Source: Streptomyces griseoincarnatus
GTDB lineage: Bacteria > Actinomycetota > Actinomycetes > Streptomycetales > Streptomycetaceae
Direction of reading: 5' to 3'
Length of the DNA stretch: 64,000 bases
NCBI GenBank assembly: GCA_014649575.1
Contig: BMTH01000005.1
Span: forward strand, 62,001-126,000
The notes under the pieces were generated by a model. It ran no database searches. It was not told the origin of the DNA and worked only from the letters and a program-made list of their open reading frames with translations. This document shows, one piece after another, positions 26,990 to 36,068 of the stretch. Position numbers and translations under genes: made by a program. Positions within the stretch are counted from its first letter, which is position 1, and the number at the start of each line of letters is the position of its first letter.

Positions 26990-27053
26990 TTGACATCCGG
27001 CACCCCTGACAGGAAAGTTTCATCCGGCGCGGTGATCCCCGGAAGTTACTTTC
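26990..27053 (+). promoter_or_regulatory. Promoter with GAAAG-type repeats for the serine hydrolase gene
   Basis: TTGACA (26990-26995) lies 17 bp before GAAAGT (27013-27018). GAAAGTTTC (27013-27021) is a small inverted repeat over the -10, and GGAAGTTACTTTC (27041-27053) repeats the GGAA-GTT theme. GAAA/TTTC dyads suggest an RpiR-type repressor site; that is a guess. Confidence 0.45.
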
Positions 27054-27089
27054 AAAGAGCTCGGGGACCGGACTCGGGAGGGTGGACGG

Positions 27090-28865
27090 ATGACGGACGC
27101 GAGAGGGATGAGCAGGCGTCAAGTCGGGTTGGGGGCGCTGGCGCTGGGGGGCGGGCTGGCGTTCGCGTCGCTGCCCGCGGATCCGGCCGCCGCGGCCGCC
27201 TCGTCCGGCGGGGACGGCCGTCCCGCGCTGCGGCACGGGTCGGCGCGGGAGGCCGGGCTACTGCCCGGGCCGCTGAAGCAACTCGTCACCGACGCCGAGG
27301 CGTTCCTCCAGCCGTCACCGCAACACCCCTGGTACTCGGGGGCCGTTCTGCTCGCCGGCCGCGGAGGCACGGTGGCGCTGCACAAGCCCATCGGCATGGC
27401 TGTGCGCTACCAGGCCTACGACGAGGAGACGGACACCGGCGTCGAGTTCCCGCCGAACCAGCGGATCCCGATGGCCGAGGACACCGTCTTCGACCTGGCG
27501 TCGGTGTCGAAGCTGTTCACCTCGGTCCTCGCCGTGCAGCAGATCGAGCGGGGCCGCATCGAGCTGGAGGCGCCGGTCGCCTCGTACCTGCCGGACTTCG
27601 GCCGGGCCGGGAAGCAGGACGTGACGATACGCCAGCTGCTGACGCACACGTCCGGCTTCCGGGCCTGGATCCCGCTGTACGAGGCGGCGACGTACGAGGA
27701 GAAGGTGCAGCGTGTCTACGACGAGGCGCTCGCGAGCCCGCCGGGGACCGCGTACCTGTACTCCGACCTGAACCTGATCTCGCTCCAGCTGGTGCTGGAG
27801 CATGTCACCGGGCGGCGGCTGGACGTGCTGCTCCGCGAGGAGATCACCGAGCCGCTCGGCATGCGCCGGACCCGCTACAACCCTCCGGCGTCCTGGAAGC
27901 CGAGGATCGCGGCCACCGAGGACGCCCGCCGGCCGTGGTCCGGGCTGGACCGGGGGCTGGTGTGGGGAGAGGTGCACGACGAGAACGCGTACAGCCTCGG
28001 CGGGGTCGCGGGCCACGCGGGCGTGTTCTCCGACGCGTGGGACCTGGCGATCCTCGCGCGGACGCTGCTCGACGGCGGTGTGTGCGGGAGGAAGCGGATC
28101 CTGCGGCCGGAGTCGGTGGAGCTGATGTTCACCGACTTCAACACCGCGTTCCCGGGCGACGAGCACGGACTGGGCTTCGAGCTCTACCAGCACTGGTACA
28201 TGGGCGCGATGGCCACCCCGCGCACGGCCGGGCACACCGGTTTCACCGGCACCGCGCTGGTGCTCGACCCGAGCACCGACTCGTTCCTCGTCGTCCTCGG
28301 CAACTCGGTCCACCCGGTGCGCAGTTGGCGGTCCGGTTCGGCGCCCCGGGTGGCCGCCGCCAACCAGCTGGCCCGCGCGGTGCCGGTCCGCCCGGCCCGG
28401 GGGCGCACGGCGTGGTTCTCGGGGATGGCGGGCGCGGCCACGGCGACCCTCGCCCTGCCGGCGCTGGACACCTCGTCCGGAGCGGCCCGGCTGAGCTGCG
28501 CGCTGTGGTGGGACACCGAGCCGGAGGCCGACGTCCTGGTACTCGAGTCCTCCGCGGACGGCGGGACGACCTGGAAGCCCGTGCCGTTCACCACGCGGCG
28601 GCGCGGCGGCTCCGCCGAGCGGCACCCGACGGGCACGGTCACCGGCTGGTCGGGCCGCGTCTGGCACGACCTGAGCGCGGACCTGCCGGTCGCTCCCGCC
28701 GTGGTCGTGCGCTGGCGGTACACCACGGACCGGCTGTACGTCGGGCGCGGCGCCTACGTCGACGGGCTGCGCGTCGAACGGGACCGCCGCCGTCTCTTCG
28801 ACGAGTCCCGCCCCGCCGACGCGGCGCGGCTCCGCGCGGAGGGCTGGAGCCGGGAAACCGACTGA
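27090..28865 (+). CDS. TAT-exported beta-lactamase-family serine hydrolase
   Basis: A 591-residue exported protein. Its signal carries a twin-arginine motif (MSRRQVGLGALALGGG) and a cleavage region at DPAAAAA. The catalytic domain (about 60-430) has the class C/PBP-like nucleophile and Lys in ASVSKLFTS, YSDLN for the second motif, and HTGFTG for the third. A C-terminal beta-rich domain (about 440-580) follows. Likely substrates are cell-wall peptides or esters. ATG behind GGAGGG. Confidence 0.87.
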   Translation: MTDARGMSRRQVGLGALALGGGLAFASLPADPAAAAASSGGDGRPALRHGSAREAGLLPGPLKQLVTDAEAFLQPSPQHPWYSGAVLLAGRGGTVALHKPIGMAVRYQAYDEETDTGVEFPPNQRIPMAEDTVFDLASVSKLFTSVLAVQQIERGRIELEAPVASYLPDFGRAGKQDVTIRQLLTHTSGFRAWIPLYEAATYEEKVQRVYDEALASPPGTAYLYSDLNLISLQLVLEHVTGRRLDVLLREEITEPLGMRRTRYNPPASWKPRIAATEDARRPWSGLDRGLVWGEVHDENAYSLGGVAGHAGVFSDAWDLAILARTLLDGGVCGRKRILRPESVELMFTDFNTAFPGDEHGLGFELYQHWYMGAMATPRTAGHTGFTGTALVLDPSTDSFLVVLGNSVHPVRSWRSGSAPRVAAANQLARAVPVRPARGRTAWFSGMAGAATATLALPALDTSSGAARLSCALWWDTEPEADVLVLESSADGGTTWKPVPFTTRRRGGSAERHPTGTVTGWSGRVWHDLSADLPVAPAVVVRWRYTTDRLYVGRGAYVDGLRVERDRRRLFDESRPADAARLRAEGWSRETD

Positions 28866-29260
28866 GCTCGCCGCCCGACCGTCCGGGGCGTGACCCACGG
28901 GTCCGCCCCGAACGCCCGGGACGCCCGGGTCCGACCATCCCTCGGCGGACACCACCCGGCCCGGAACGGAGAACCGGATCCGGGAAGGACGCCTGGACCC
29001 GCCGGCAGGGGCATCACCCGCGAAACCGTCCCGCACCCCTGCCTGACATCCTCGGCGGACCACCGGCACGGCGAGCGCGCCCCTCCGGCACCACCCGGCC
29101 CGGAGCCGGGACGGCGGTCGATCCGGCGGTCCGGCCCGTCCGCCGCGACACCCTGATCGTCCCCTGGCGGTACTGCACGGACGCACCGCCCACGTGGCGG
29201 GCACGGCACCCCCTCCGACGCCACCGGCTCACGGGAGAACGGCTGAGGCCCGCCGGGGCG
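28866..29260. other. 395-bp gene-free region between convergent genes
   Basis: It lies between the serine hydrolase and the leftward oxidoreductase. I see no convincing gene, terminator or repeat here; frames in it lack ribosome sites. Confidence 0.5.
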
Positions 29261-30829
29261 TCAGGCCTGGCCGGACTCCAGGACGGCCATCGCCGCGTTG
29301 TGGCCCGGCACCCCGCTGACCCCGCCGCCGCGCACCGCTCCGGCGCCGCAGAGCAGCACGTTGGCGTGGGGCGTCTCCACGCCCCAGCGGCCGGTGCCGT
29401 CCTGGGCGTGGGGCCAGGACAGGTCGCGGTGGAAGATGTTGCCGCCGGGCAGCCCCAGATCGCGTTCCAGGTCGAGGGGCGACTTGGCCTCGATGCAGGG
29501 GCGGCCGTCGGCGTCCGTGGCGAGGCAGTCGGCGATCGGCTCGGCCAGATGGGCGTCCAGCTGGGCGATCGTCGCCTTCAGCAGCTCCTCGCGCACCGCG
29601 TCGTTGTCCCGCTCGAACAGCCGCGCGGGCGTGTGCAGTCCGAACAGGGTGAGGGTCTGGTAGCCCTGTGCCGCGAGCTCGGGCCCGAGGATCGACGGGT
29701 CGGTGAGCGAGTGGCAGTAGATCTCCGACGGCGGTGCGTCGGGCAGCCGGCCCGCGTCGGCCTGGGCGTGCGCGGTGGCCAGCTGCTGGTAGCCCTCGGC
29801 GATGTGGAAGGTGCCGGCGAACGCCTCACGCGGGTCGACGGAGCTGTCGCGCAGCCGCGGCAGCCGCGTGAGCAGCATGTTCACCTTGAGCTGGGCGCCC
29901 TCGGCGTGCGGCGGGGGCGTGTCGCCGGTGAGCCGTGCCAGCTTCTCCGGGGAGGCGTTGACGAGGACGTGGCCCGCGGTGACGACCCCCTCGCCGTCGG
30001 CCGTGCGGTGGGTGACCTCGGCGGTGCGGCCGTCGGTCTCGATGCGTACGGCCTCGTGGCCGGTGGCGATGACGGCGCCGGCCTTGCGGGCGGCGTCGGC
30101 GAGCGCGTCGGTGACCGCGCCCATGCCGCCGACCGGGACGTCCCAGGCGCCGGTGCCGCCGCCGATGACGTGGTAGAGGAAGCAGCGGTTCTGCTTCAGG
30201 GACGGGTCGTGGGCGTCGGCGAAGGTGCCGATGAGCGCGTCGGTGAGGACGACGCCGCGCACCAGGTCGTCGGAGAAGCGGTCCTCGACGGCGACGCCCA
30301 GCGGCTCCTCGAAGAAGATCCGCCAGGCCTCCTCGTCCTCCACCGTGCGGCGCAGCTCCCCGCGGGTGGGAAGCGGCTCGGTGAGCGTCGGGAACACCCG
30401 GCGGGCGACCCGGCCGGTCAGCTCGTAGAAGCTCTGCCAGGCCCGGTACTCGCGGTCGGAGCCGGTGAGACGGACGAAGGCCTCGCGGGTGCGTTCCTCG
30501 CCGCCGCCGACGAGGAGGCCGGTGGGCCGGCCGTCGCGCTCGGTGGGTGTGTACGAGGAGATGGTGCGGGCGCCGAGCCGGACGTCGAGCCCCAGGTCGG
30601 TGAGGATCTTCCGGGGCAGCAGGCTGACCAGGTACGAGTACCGGGACAGGCGTGCGTCGACGCCGGCGAAGGGGCGCGTGGAGATCGCGGCGCCGCCGGT
30701 GTGGTCCAGCCGCTCCAGCACCAGTACGGAGCGCCCGGCACGGGCGAGATAGGCGGCGGCGGTGAGGCCGTTGTGGCCTCCCCCGACGATGACGACGTCG
30801 TACGTCCGGGACTCCTGAGCTGCGGTCAT
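29261..30829 (-). CDS. FAD-dependent oxidoreductase of the phytoene desaturase / PYROXD2 type
   Basis: A 522-residue flavoprotein. The N-terminal FAD-binding Rossmann motif is DVVIVGGGHNGLTAAAYLAR with the second Glu in VLVLERLDHTGGAA. The C-terminal FAD motif ([27 protein letters not shown]) is typical of the carotenoid-desaturase-like group. No carotenoid genes are nearby, so the substrate is unknown; PYROXD2-like seems the best label. ATG 30829 behind GAAGAGG is preferred over 30844. Confidence 0.85.
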   Translation of the reverse strand: MTAAQESRTYDVVIVGGGHNGLTAAAYLARAGRSVLVLERLDHTGGAAISTRPFAGVDARLSRYSYLVSLLPRKILTDLGLDVRLGARTISSYTPTERDGRPTGLLVGGGEERTREAFVRLTGSDREYRAWQSFYELTGRVARRVFPTLTEPLPTRGELRRTVEDEEAWRIFFEEPLGVAVEDRFSDDLVRGVVLTDALIGTFADAHDPSLKQNRCFLYHVIGGGTGAWDVPVGGMGAVTDALADAARKAGAVIATGHEAVRIETDGRTAEVTHRTADGEGVVTAGHVLVNASPEKLARLTGDTPPPHAEGAQLKVNMLLTRLPRLRDSSVDPREAFAGTFHIAEGYQQLATAHAQADAGRLPDAPPSEIYCHSLTDPSILGPELAAQGYQTLTLFGLHTPARLFERDNDAVREELLKATIAQLDAHLAEPIADCLATDADGRPCIEAKSPLDLERDLGLPGGNIFHRDLSWPHAQDGTGRWGVETPHANVLLCGAGAVRGGGVSGVPGHNAAMAVLESGQA

Positions 30830-30905
30830 GCCTCTTCGTAACACGTGATGATCGTCCGCGGCCAGAGGTGACCGCGGTGAGAGGGCTGGACCGCGGCGAA
30901 CCGGA

Positions 30906-33086
30906 CTACGCGCCTCCGGCCAGGCCGTGCCCCCGCGGCGACGCCAGCCGCCCGTACAGGTCCGCCGCTTCCTTGAGGTGGCCGAGACGCTCCAGGCAGT
31001 GCGCCTCGTCCTCGCGGGCGGCGAGCGTGTCGGGGTGGTCCGCGCCGAGGATCCGCTCCCGGGCGTCGGCCACCCTCCGGTACTCGGTGAGCGCGTGCGC
31101 CCAGTCGCCCAGCCAGCCCAGCGCGACGGCGACCTCCCTGCGGCTGACCAGGGTGTCGGGGTGCTCGGCGCCGAGCACCCGTTCGCGCAGGGCGGCCACC
31201 TCGCGGGACTCGGCGAGGGCGTCCGTCCACCGGCCCAGCCGGCCGAGGGCGACGCCGACGCCGTGCCGGGCGCGCAGCGTCCCGGGGTGGTGGGGGCCGT
31301 TCACCCGGGTGCGGTCGACGACCAGGCGGCGGTACACGTCCAAGGCCTGCCCGACGCGGCCGAGGCGGCCGAGGCCGACGCCCACCTCGTGCCGGGCGGC
31401 GAGGGTGTCGGCGTGGTCCGGGCCGAGGACGCGGGTGCGGACCACGGCCACGTCGCGGTAGGTCTCCAGGGCCTCCTTCCAACGGCCCAGGCGGCCGAGG
31501 ACGTAGGCGACCTCGCAGCGGGTGACGAGGGTGTCGGGGTGGTCGGGGCCGAGCACCCGGGCGCGTGCCTCGGCCACCTCGCACGCCATGGTGTGGGCGT
31601 CGTCCAGGCGGCCGAGTCTGCTGAGGTTGAAGGCGAGGTTGTGGCGGCAGCGCAGGGCGTCGGGGTGGTCGGGGCCCATGGTCCGCTCGCGGGCCTCCAG
31701 CACCGACAGGTACACGCGGTGGGCGTCGGCCGGGCGGCCCAGCTGGGCGAGGACGTACCCCATCTCCTGGCGCGCGGCGAGGGTGTCGGGGTGGTCGGGT
31801 CCGAGGACGCGGATCCGGGCCTCGGCGACGTTCTTGTAGGCGCGCAGGGCGTCGGCGGGCCGGCCGGTGCGGCTGAGGGTGAACGCCACCTCGTAGCGGC
31901 CCGCGAGGGTGTCCGGGTGGTCCGGACCGAGGAGGCGTTCACGTTCGGCGGCGACCTCCCCGTGCAGTTCACCGGCCTCCTCCCAGCGGCCGAGGCGGCC
32001 GAGGCGGAGGGCGGCGTGGTGGCGCTCGGCGAGGGCGGTGAGCGCGGTCGCCGAGGGGGTGGGCCGGGGGTCGCCGGTGGAGGCGGGCGGCGCGGCTCCG
32101 GCGGTGCGGACGGCGTTCCCTCCGCGCGTCCAGGACGGCAGCCGCTCGGGGCGTCCCGCCGCGCCGGCGGTGCGTCCGGTGGAAGGGCCGCCCGCGGGAC
32201 CTGGGAGCGCCGGACGTCCGGCCGTGCCGGGCGCGGAGCGCAACTCCTTGATGCGTGCGCCGAGTTCGAGCGCGCTGTCCGGCCGGTCGTCCGGGTCCTT
32301 GGCCAGCAGGTCGAGGATGACGCGGTCCAGCCGCTCGGGCAGCTCCGCGCGGTGGCGGCGCGGCGGCCGGGGCGGGGTGTCGCGGTGGCCGACGAGGACC
32401 GCCCAGGCGTCGTCCAGGTCGAACGGCGGCGCCCCGGTGGCGATCTCGTAGAGCACGCATCCGAAGGAGTACAGGTCGCTGCGCCGGTCGACCTCCTCCC
32501 CGGCGATCTGCTCCGGCGACATGTAGTGCGGGGTGCCCATGGCGACGCCGGTGCCGGTGAGCCGGGAGGTGAAGCCGATGTCGTGCCCGAGGCGGGCGAT
32601 GCCGAAGTCGCAGATCTTCACCGTGCCGTCGTCGAGGCGCACGATGTTGGCGGGTTTCAGGTCGCGGTGCACGACGCCCTGGTCGTGGGTGTAGGCGAGG
32701 GCTGCGGCGACCTGCGCCGCCACCTCCACCACCTCGTCGACGGGCAGCGGATGGTGCTTGTTGTCCTCGAGGAGCCGGCTGAGGTCACGGCCCTGGAGCA
32801 GCTCCATCACCAGGTAGAGCACGCCGTCCGACTCGCCGAAGTCGTGCACCACGGTGATCCCGCGGTGCTGGAGCGAGGCCGCCACCCGCGCCTCGCGGCG
32901 GAACCGCTCGCGCAGCACCCGCCCGAACGACGGGTCGCGCTGCGGGCCGAGCGGGTCGAGGCACTTCACCGCGACCTGCCGGCCGAGCGACTCGTCCCGC
33001 GCCCGCCAGACCTCCCCCATGCCGCCGCGTCCGACGCGGTCCAGCAGCCGGTACCGGCCGCCGATCAGCCGTGTGTCGTCCCCCAT
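30906..33086 (-). CDS. Ser/Thr protein kinase with nine tandem TPR-like units
   Basis: A 726-residue soluble kinase. The Hanks-type domain (about 10-275) has the G-loop GRGGMGEV, Lys41 in VAVK, HRDLKPAN, DFGIARLG and the P+1 region GTPHYMSPEQ. After a Pro/Ala linker, about 360-715 holds nine 42-residue units of the kinesin-light-chain-like type (GPDHPDTL ... GRLGRWxEAL). There is no membrane segment, unlike most PknB-type kinases. The repeats should bind protein partners. At DNA level they form a 126-bp tandem repeat. Confidence 0.92.
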   Translation of the reverse strand: MGDDTRLIGGRYRLLDRVGRGGMGEVWRARDESLGRQVAVKCLDPLGPQRDPSFGRVLRERFRREARVAASLQHRGITVVHDFGESDGVLYLVMELLQGRDLSRLLEDNKHHPLPVDEVVEVAAQVAAALAYTHDQGVVHRDLKPANIVRLDDGTVKICDFGIARLGHDIGFTSRLTGTGVAMGTPHYMSPEQIAGEEVDRRSDLYSFGCVLYEIATGAPPFDLDDAWAVLVGHRDTPPRPPRRHRAELPERLDRVILDLLAKDPDDRPDSALELGARIKELRSAPGTAGRPALPGPAGGPSTGRTAGAAGRPERLPSWTRGGNAVRTAGAAPPASTGDPRPTPSATALTALAERHHAALRLGRLGRWEEAGELHGEVAAERERLLGPDHPDTLAGRYEVAFTLSRTGRPADALRAYKNVAEARIRVLGPDHPDTLAARQEMGYVLAQLGRPADAHRVYLSVLEARERTMGPDHPDALRCRHNLAFNLSRLGRLDDAHTMACEVAEARARVLGPDHPDTLVTRCEVAYVLGRLGRWKEALETYRDVAVVRTRVLGPDHADTLAARHEVGVGLGRLGRVGQALDVYRRLVVDRTRVNGPHHPGTLRARHGVGVALGRLGRWTDALAESREVAALRERVLGAEHPDTLVSRREVAVALGWLGDWAHALTEYRRVADARERILGADHPDTLAAREDEAHCLERLGHLKEAADLYGRLASPRGHGLAGGA

Positions 33087-33203
33087 GTCCTACGCCGCCC
33101 CCGTCGTAGTCCGTCCGACCTCCCCCGGTCCCGTCCAGTATGGCGACAACTCGCCCGAGTTTGTACGGGGCCGGGGGCGGCGGGGACGGGGCGGAGCGGT
33201 GGG

Positions 33204-33575
33204 TCAGTTGAGGGTGTCGAGGAATGCGGTGCAGGCCCGGGCGCAGGCGCGGCAGGCCTCCGCCGTGCGTTCGGCGCCGGGGTGTCCGTCGAAGACCTGG
33301 GCGCTCTCCAGGCACACCTGGCGGCACCACTCGACCTGCATCCGGATGGTGGCCTCGTCGGCCTGGTTCTGCTCGGACAGCACCCGGCAGGTCGCGTCGC
33401 AGACCTCCGCGCACATGATGCCCTTGCGTCGTACGAGTTCCTGGTTCTCGGCGCCGTCGGGGTCCACGAGGCCGGCCCGGGTCGCGCAGGCCCGGGCACA
33501 CTCGGTGCAGGCCTGGGCGCAGGCGAACCGGTCCTCCAGGAACCGGAACAGCTCCTCCTGCGATGTCGTCGTCAC
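33204..33575 (-). CDS. Cys-rich four-helix copper-binding protein (DUF326 / Csp-like)
   Basis: A small protein with about twelve cysteines in helical CxxxC spacing (FACAQACTECARACA, MCAEVCDATC, WCRQVC, ACRACARAC). This pattern matches four-helix-bundle copper proteins that line the bundle core with thiolates to store Cu(I). No copper regulator or transporter is next to it. The start is uncertain: GTG 33575 gives the usual MTTTSQEE N-terminus; GTG 33620 is possible. No strong ribosome site at either. Confidence 0.8.
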   Translation of the reverse strand: MTTTSQEELFRFLEDRFACAQACTECARACATRAGLVDPDGAENQELVRRKGIMCAEVCDATCRVLSEQNQADEATIRMQVEWCRQVCLESAQVFDGHPGAERTAEACRACARACTAFLDTLN

Positions 33576-33712
33576 ACCGCGCGGGTTGCCGCCGTACGGT
33601 GCGTCAAACCCGGTCCGCACCGTCGCCGCAAGGGTTCCGCGGCGTCCAGCGGGCGGGTCCGTCGGGGGCGGGCTGGTTCGGGGCGAGGTCCCGGGGTACC
33701 CGGGAGGACATG

Positions 33713-34084
33713 ATGAACGCGATGGAGACAGCCGACCTGGCGGCGGGACGCGGTGCCCTCGGCGTCGGACTGGTGGTGGCGGGGATCGTGGTCCTGGCCC
33801 TGCTGATCGGCATGTTCCTGCTCGGCAGCCGCAAGGTACGCGACAACGACTCCCGGCGGCCCCGGCCCGACGAGCAGCCCCGGATGCCCGAGGGCGGCCC
33901 GGTCCGCGAGGTGCAGGAGCACCGGGAGCCGGAGGCGATGCCCCGGACCGAGGAGCGGCTGACCCCGCACGAGCTGAAGGGCACCGGCAACGCCGGCACC
34001 CGCACCGGCGCCGCCGAGGGCCGCCCCCGCTGGGACGAGGGCGGCAGCGGCGGCTTCGGCAGCGGCGGGCCCGGCGCCCACTGA
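33713..34084 (+). CDS. DUF6479-type single-pass membrane protein
   Basis: A 123-residue protein with one membrane segment (about residues 15-38) and a hydrophilic, probably disordered cytoplasmic tail (RPRPDEQPRMPEGGPVREV, RLTPHELKGTGN). From memory this matches the Streptomyces DUF6479 family of unknown function. Two ATGs occur in frame; 33713 has the better 5-bp spacing from GGAGG. A terminator follows directly. Confidence 0.75.
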   Translation: MNAMETADLAAGRGALGVGLVVAGIVVLALLIGMFLLGSRKVRDNDSRRPRPDEQPRMPEGGPVREVQEHREPEAMPRTEERLTPHELKGTGNAGTRTGAAEGRPRWDEGGSGGFGSGGPGAH

Positions 34085-34090
34085 CCCTCG

Positions 34091-34118
34091 AACGGCCCCG
34101 GCGTCCGCCGGGGCCGTT
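34091..34118. terminator. Hairpin terminator after the DUF6479 gene
   Basis: AACGGCCCCGGC pairs perfectly with GCCGGGGCCGTT around a four-base GTCC loop, 7 bp past the stop. Confidence 0.75.
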
Positions 34119-34216
34119 CTCGTGTCACGGGGCCCGCCGTGCCGCATGAGGCCGCCGTGTCACAGAAGGCCGTCCTGTCCCGGGGCGGTCGTCGTGTCAT
34201 GCCGGACGGTTCGGCC

Positions 34217-34283
34217 CGGACGACCAGCACCGTACGGCTCAGCCCCGGACGACCAGCACCGTACGGCTCAGCCCCGGACGACC
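34217..34283. repeat. 29-bp tandem duplication covering the NUDIX stop codon
   Basis: Two perfect 29-bp copies (34217-34245 and 34246-34274, beginning CGGACGACCAGCACC) and a 9-bp partial third copy. The NUDIX gene ends inside the second copy (stop at 34268-34270), so the first copy is now untranslated. Confidence 0.8.
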
Positions 34284-34768
34284 GGTCGGTTCGGGACGAA
34301 GCCGAGGTCGACCGGAGTCGCCGGAGCCCCCGACCTCCGCACCTCGGCCAGCAGTCCCGGCAGCTGCGGCGGCCACAACGGCTCGTGCCCCGCCGCCAGG
34401 TCGGCCGGCGACCACCACCGCCACCGCTCGATCTTGTCCTCCGCATGCGCGGCCGTGAGGTCCCCGGCCGGCTCCCGGTGTGGGGCGTACGCGAGGTAGA
34501 TGTGCTCATGCTGACGGACGGGCACGCCGGCCCGGGTGAAGTCGTGCTCCCACAGACACAGCACGCCGTCCTCGATCACGAGGTCGCTCCACCCGGTCTC
34601 CTCCCGCACCTCCCGCCCGGCGGCCTCCAGCGGTGACTCGCCCGGCTCCATGCCGCCGCCGGGCATCGCCCGGTGCACGCCGACCTCGGGGTTGTCGTAG
34701 CGGAACAGGAAGACGGCTCCCGCAGGGTCCAGTACCGCGACGCGTGCTGCTCTTCCGGGTGTGCGCAT
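34268..34768 (-). CDS. NUDIX hydrolase
   Basis: A 166-residue NUDIX protein; the box is GESPLEAAGREVREETGW, fitting the consensus GX5EX7REUXEEXGU and preceded by MPGGGMEP. It should hydrolyse nucleoside diphosphates linked to another group; the substrate is open. ATG 34768 gives the usual N-terminus; an in-frame ATG at 34846 has a better GGGGG site and would add 26 residues. Its 3' end lies in a 29-bp tandem duplication. Confidence 0.87.
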   Translation of the reverse strand: MRTPGRAARVAVLDPAGAVFLFRYDNPEVGVHRAMPGGGMEPGESPLEAAGREVREETGWSDLVIEDGVLCLWEHDFTRAGVPVRQHEHIYLAYAPHREPAGDLTAAHAEDKIERWRWWSPADLAAGHEPLWPPQLPGLLAEVRRSGAPATPVDLGFVPNRPVVRG

Positions 34769-34911
34769 CGGATCAGCCTGACAGTGCCTCCGGGCACCGT
34801 CAGGCGCGTTTCCGGACGTGAGGCGGGTCACAGCACTTTGCTGCATCGTTTCCCCCTTCCCAGTGCCTTCTTCCAGGTGCAAGGGCTTGTACGGACACGG
34901 GGCGGTAAGGG

Positions 34912-35418
34912 ATGCAGCGGTTTCGGGCCGACGGCTTCGACGAGTTCGTGGCCGCCCGCTGGTCGGCGCTGCTGCATGTCGCGCGTCTGCTCACCGGCGG
35001 CGACCGCCAGCGGGCCGAGGACCTGGTGCAGGAGTCCCTGGTGAAGCTGTGGTTCGCCTGGCCGAAGGTCGCCGAGCAGGCGCCGGAGGCGTACGTCCGT
35101 CAGGTGCTGGTGCGGCTGGCCGCCCGCTCGGCCCGCCGGCGCTGGTGGGGTGAGCGCCCGGTGGGTGAACTTCCCGACCGGCCAGGACCGGGCGACGTGT
35201 CCGCGGCCGTCGCCGAGCGCTCGCGCCTCGAGGCGGCGCTGGCCCTGCTGACGCCCCGCCAGCGGGCGGCCGTGGTGCTGCGGTACTACGAGGACCTGCC
35301 CGAGGGCCAGGTGGCGCAGGCCCTCGGCTGTCCCGTGGGCACGGCCCGCTCCCACGCGTCCCGCGGTGTGGCGCGGCTGCGGGAGATCCTGTCCGACTCC
35401 GCCCGGCCCGTGAAGTGA
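34912..35418 (+). CDS. SigE-family ECF RNA polymerase sigma factor
   Basis: A 168-residue sigma-70 factor of the actinobacterial SigE-like ECF group. Region 2 is about 8-75 (DFDEFV-like start; AEDLVQESLVKLWFAWPKV), region 4 about 105-160 (LTPRQRAAVVLRYYEDLPEG and the helix-turn-helix GCPVGTARSHASRGVARL). ATG behind GGTAAGGG. The membrane protein gene 11 bp downstream is probably its partner. Target promoter unknown. Confidence 0.9.
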   Translation: MQRFRADGFDEFVAARWSALLHVARLLTGGDRQRAEDLVQESLVKLWFAWPKVAEQAPEAYVRQVLVRLAARSARRRWWGERPVGELPDRPGPGDVSAAVAERSRLEAALALLTPRQRAAVVLRYYEDLPEGQVAQALGCPVGTARSHASRGVARLREILSDSARPVK

Positions 35419-35429
35419 GGGGAGCAGCG

Positions 35430-35915
35430 ATGGACGACTTCGAGCGTGAGCTGACACGGATGATGCGCGAGGGCCGGGCGCACACCCCCTTCGACCCGGG
35501 CCGCCGCGCGCGCCTGTACGACGGCATCCGTGCCCGGCGCCGGACGCGGGTGCTGGTGCGGGCGGGCGGTTCCGCCCTCGCCGTGGCCGGGCTGAGCGTC
35601 GGCCTGGCGTTCCTGCCGCACCTCGGGTCCGGGCCCGCGCCGGCCGACCTGCCGCTGCCCGCGACCGGGTCGACCGCTCCCCCGCGCTCCGGCGGCCCCA
35701 CCGGGGCGGCGTCCGCCACGGCGGATCCGAGCACCTCGCTGCCGCCGCCCGACAGCACGGAGTCCGGCACGCCGGGCGGCTCCACGACGACCGGACCGCC
35801 CATGACGGACCCCGGCTCGACGGCCTCCGGATCCGTGTCCCCGGGGACGACGGAGGCCGGAACCTCCACACCCGACGTGAACGGCGCCCCGACCTACCCG
35901 CCGCCGAGCGGGTGA
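35430..35915 (+). CDS. Single-pass membrane protein, putative partner of the sigma factor
   Basis: A 161-residue protein: an N-terminal cytoplasmic part (MDDFERELTRMMREG ... RRARLYDGIRARRRT), one membrane segment (about 46-66) and a Ser/Thr/Pro-rich extracellular tail (about 70-161). Position directly behind a SigE-type gene, with GGGGAGCAGCG as ribosome site, suggests an anti-sigma role. It lacks a zinc anti-sigma HxxxCxxC motif, so the mode of action would differ. Confidence 0.75.
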   Translation: MDDFERELTRMMREGRAHTPFDPGRRARLYDGIRARRRTRVLVRAGGSALAVAGLSVGLAFLPHLGSGPAPADLPLPATGSTAPPRSGGPTGAASATADPSTSLPPPDSTESGTPGGSTTTGPPMTDPGSTASGSVSPGTTEAGTSTPDVNGAPTYPPPSG

Positions 35916-36068
35916 CTCCCCGGAGGCGGCCGTGGACCCGCCTCCGCGTCCCTCTGCCTCCCGCACCCCGGACCACCCTACGGGTGCACTTGGCATGCCC
36001 ATACCAAAGTGTCGGCCGACCCCGCTTCCACCCCTCGACCCCAGGCGTACGCCGGAAAAGGACCCGTC

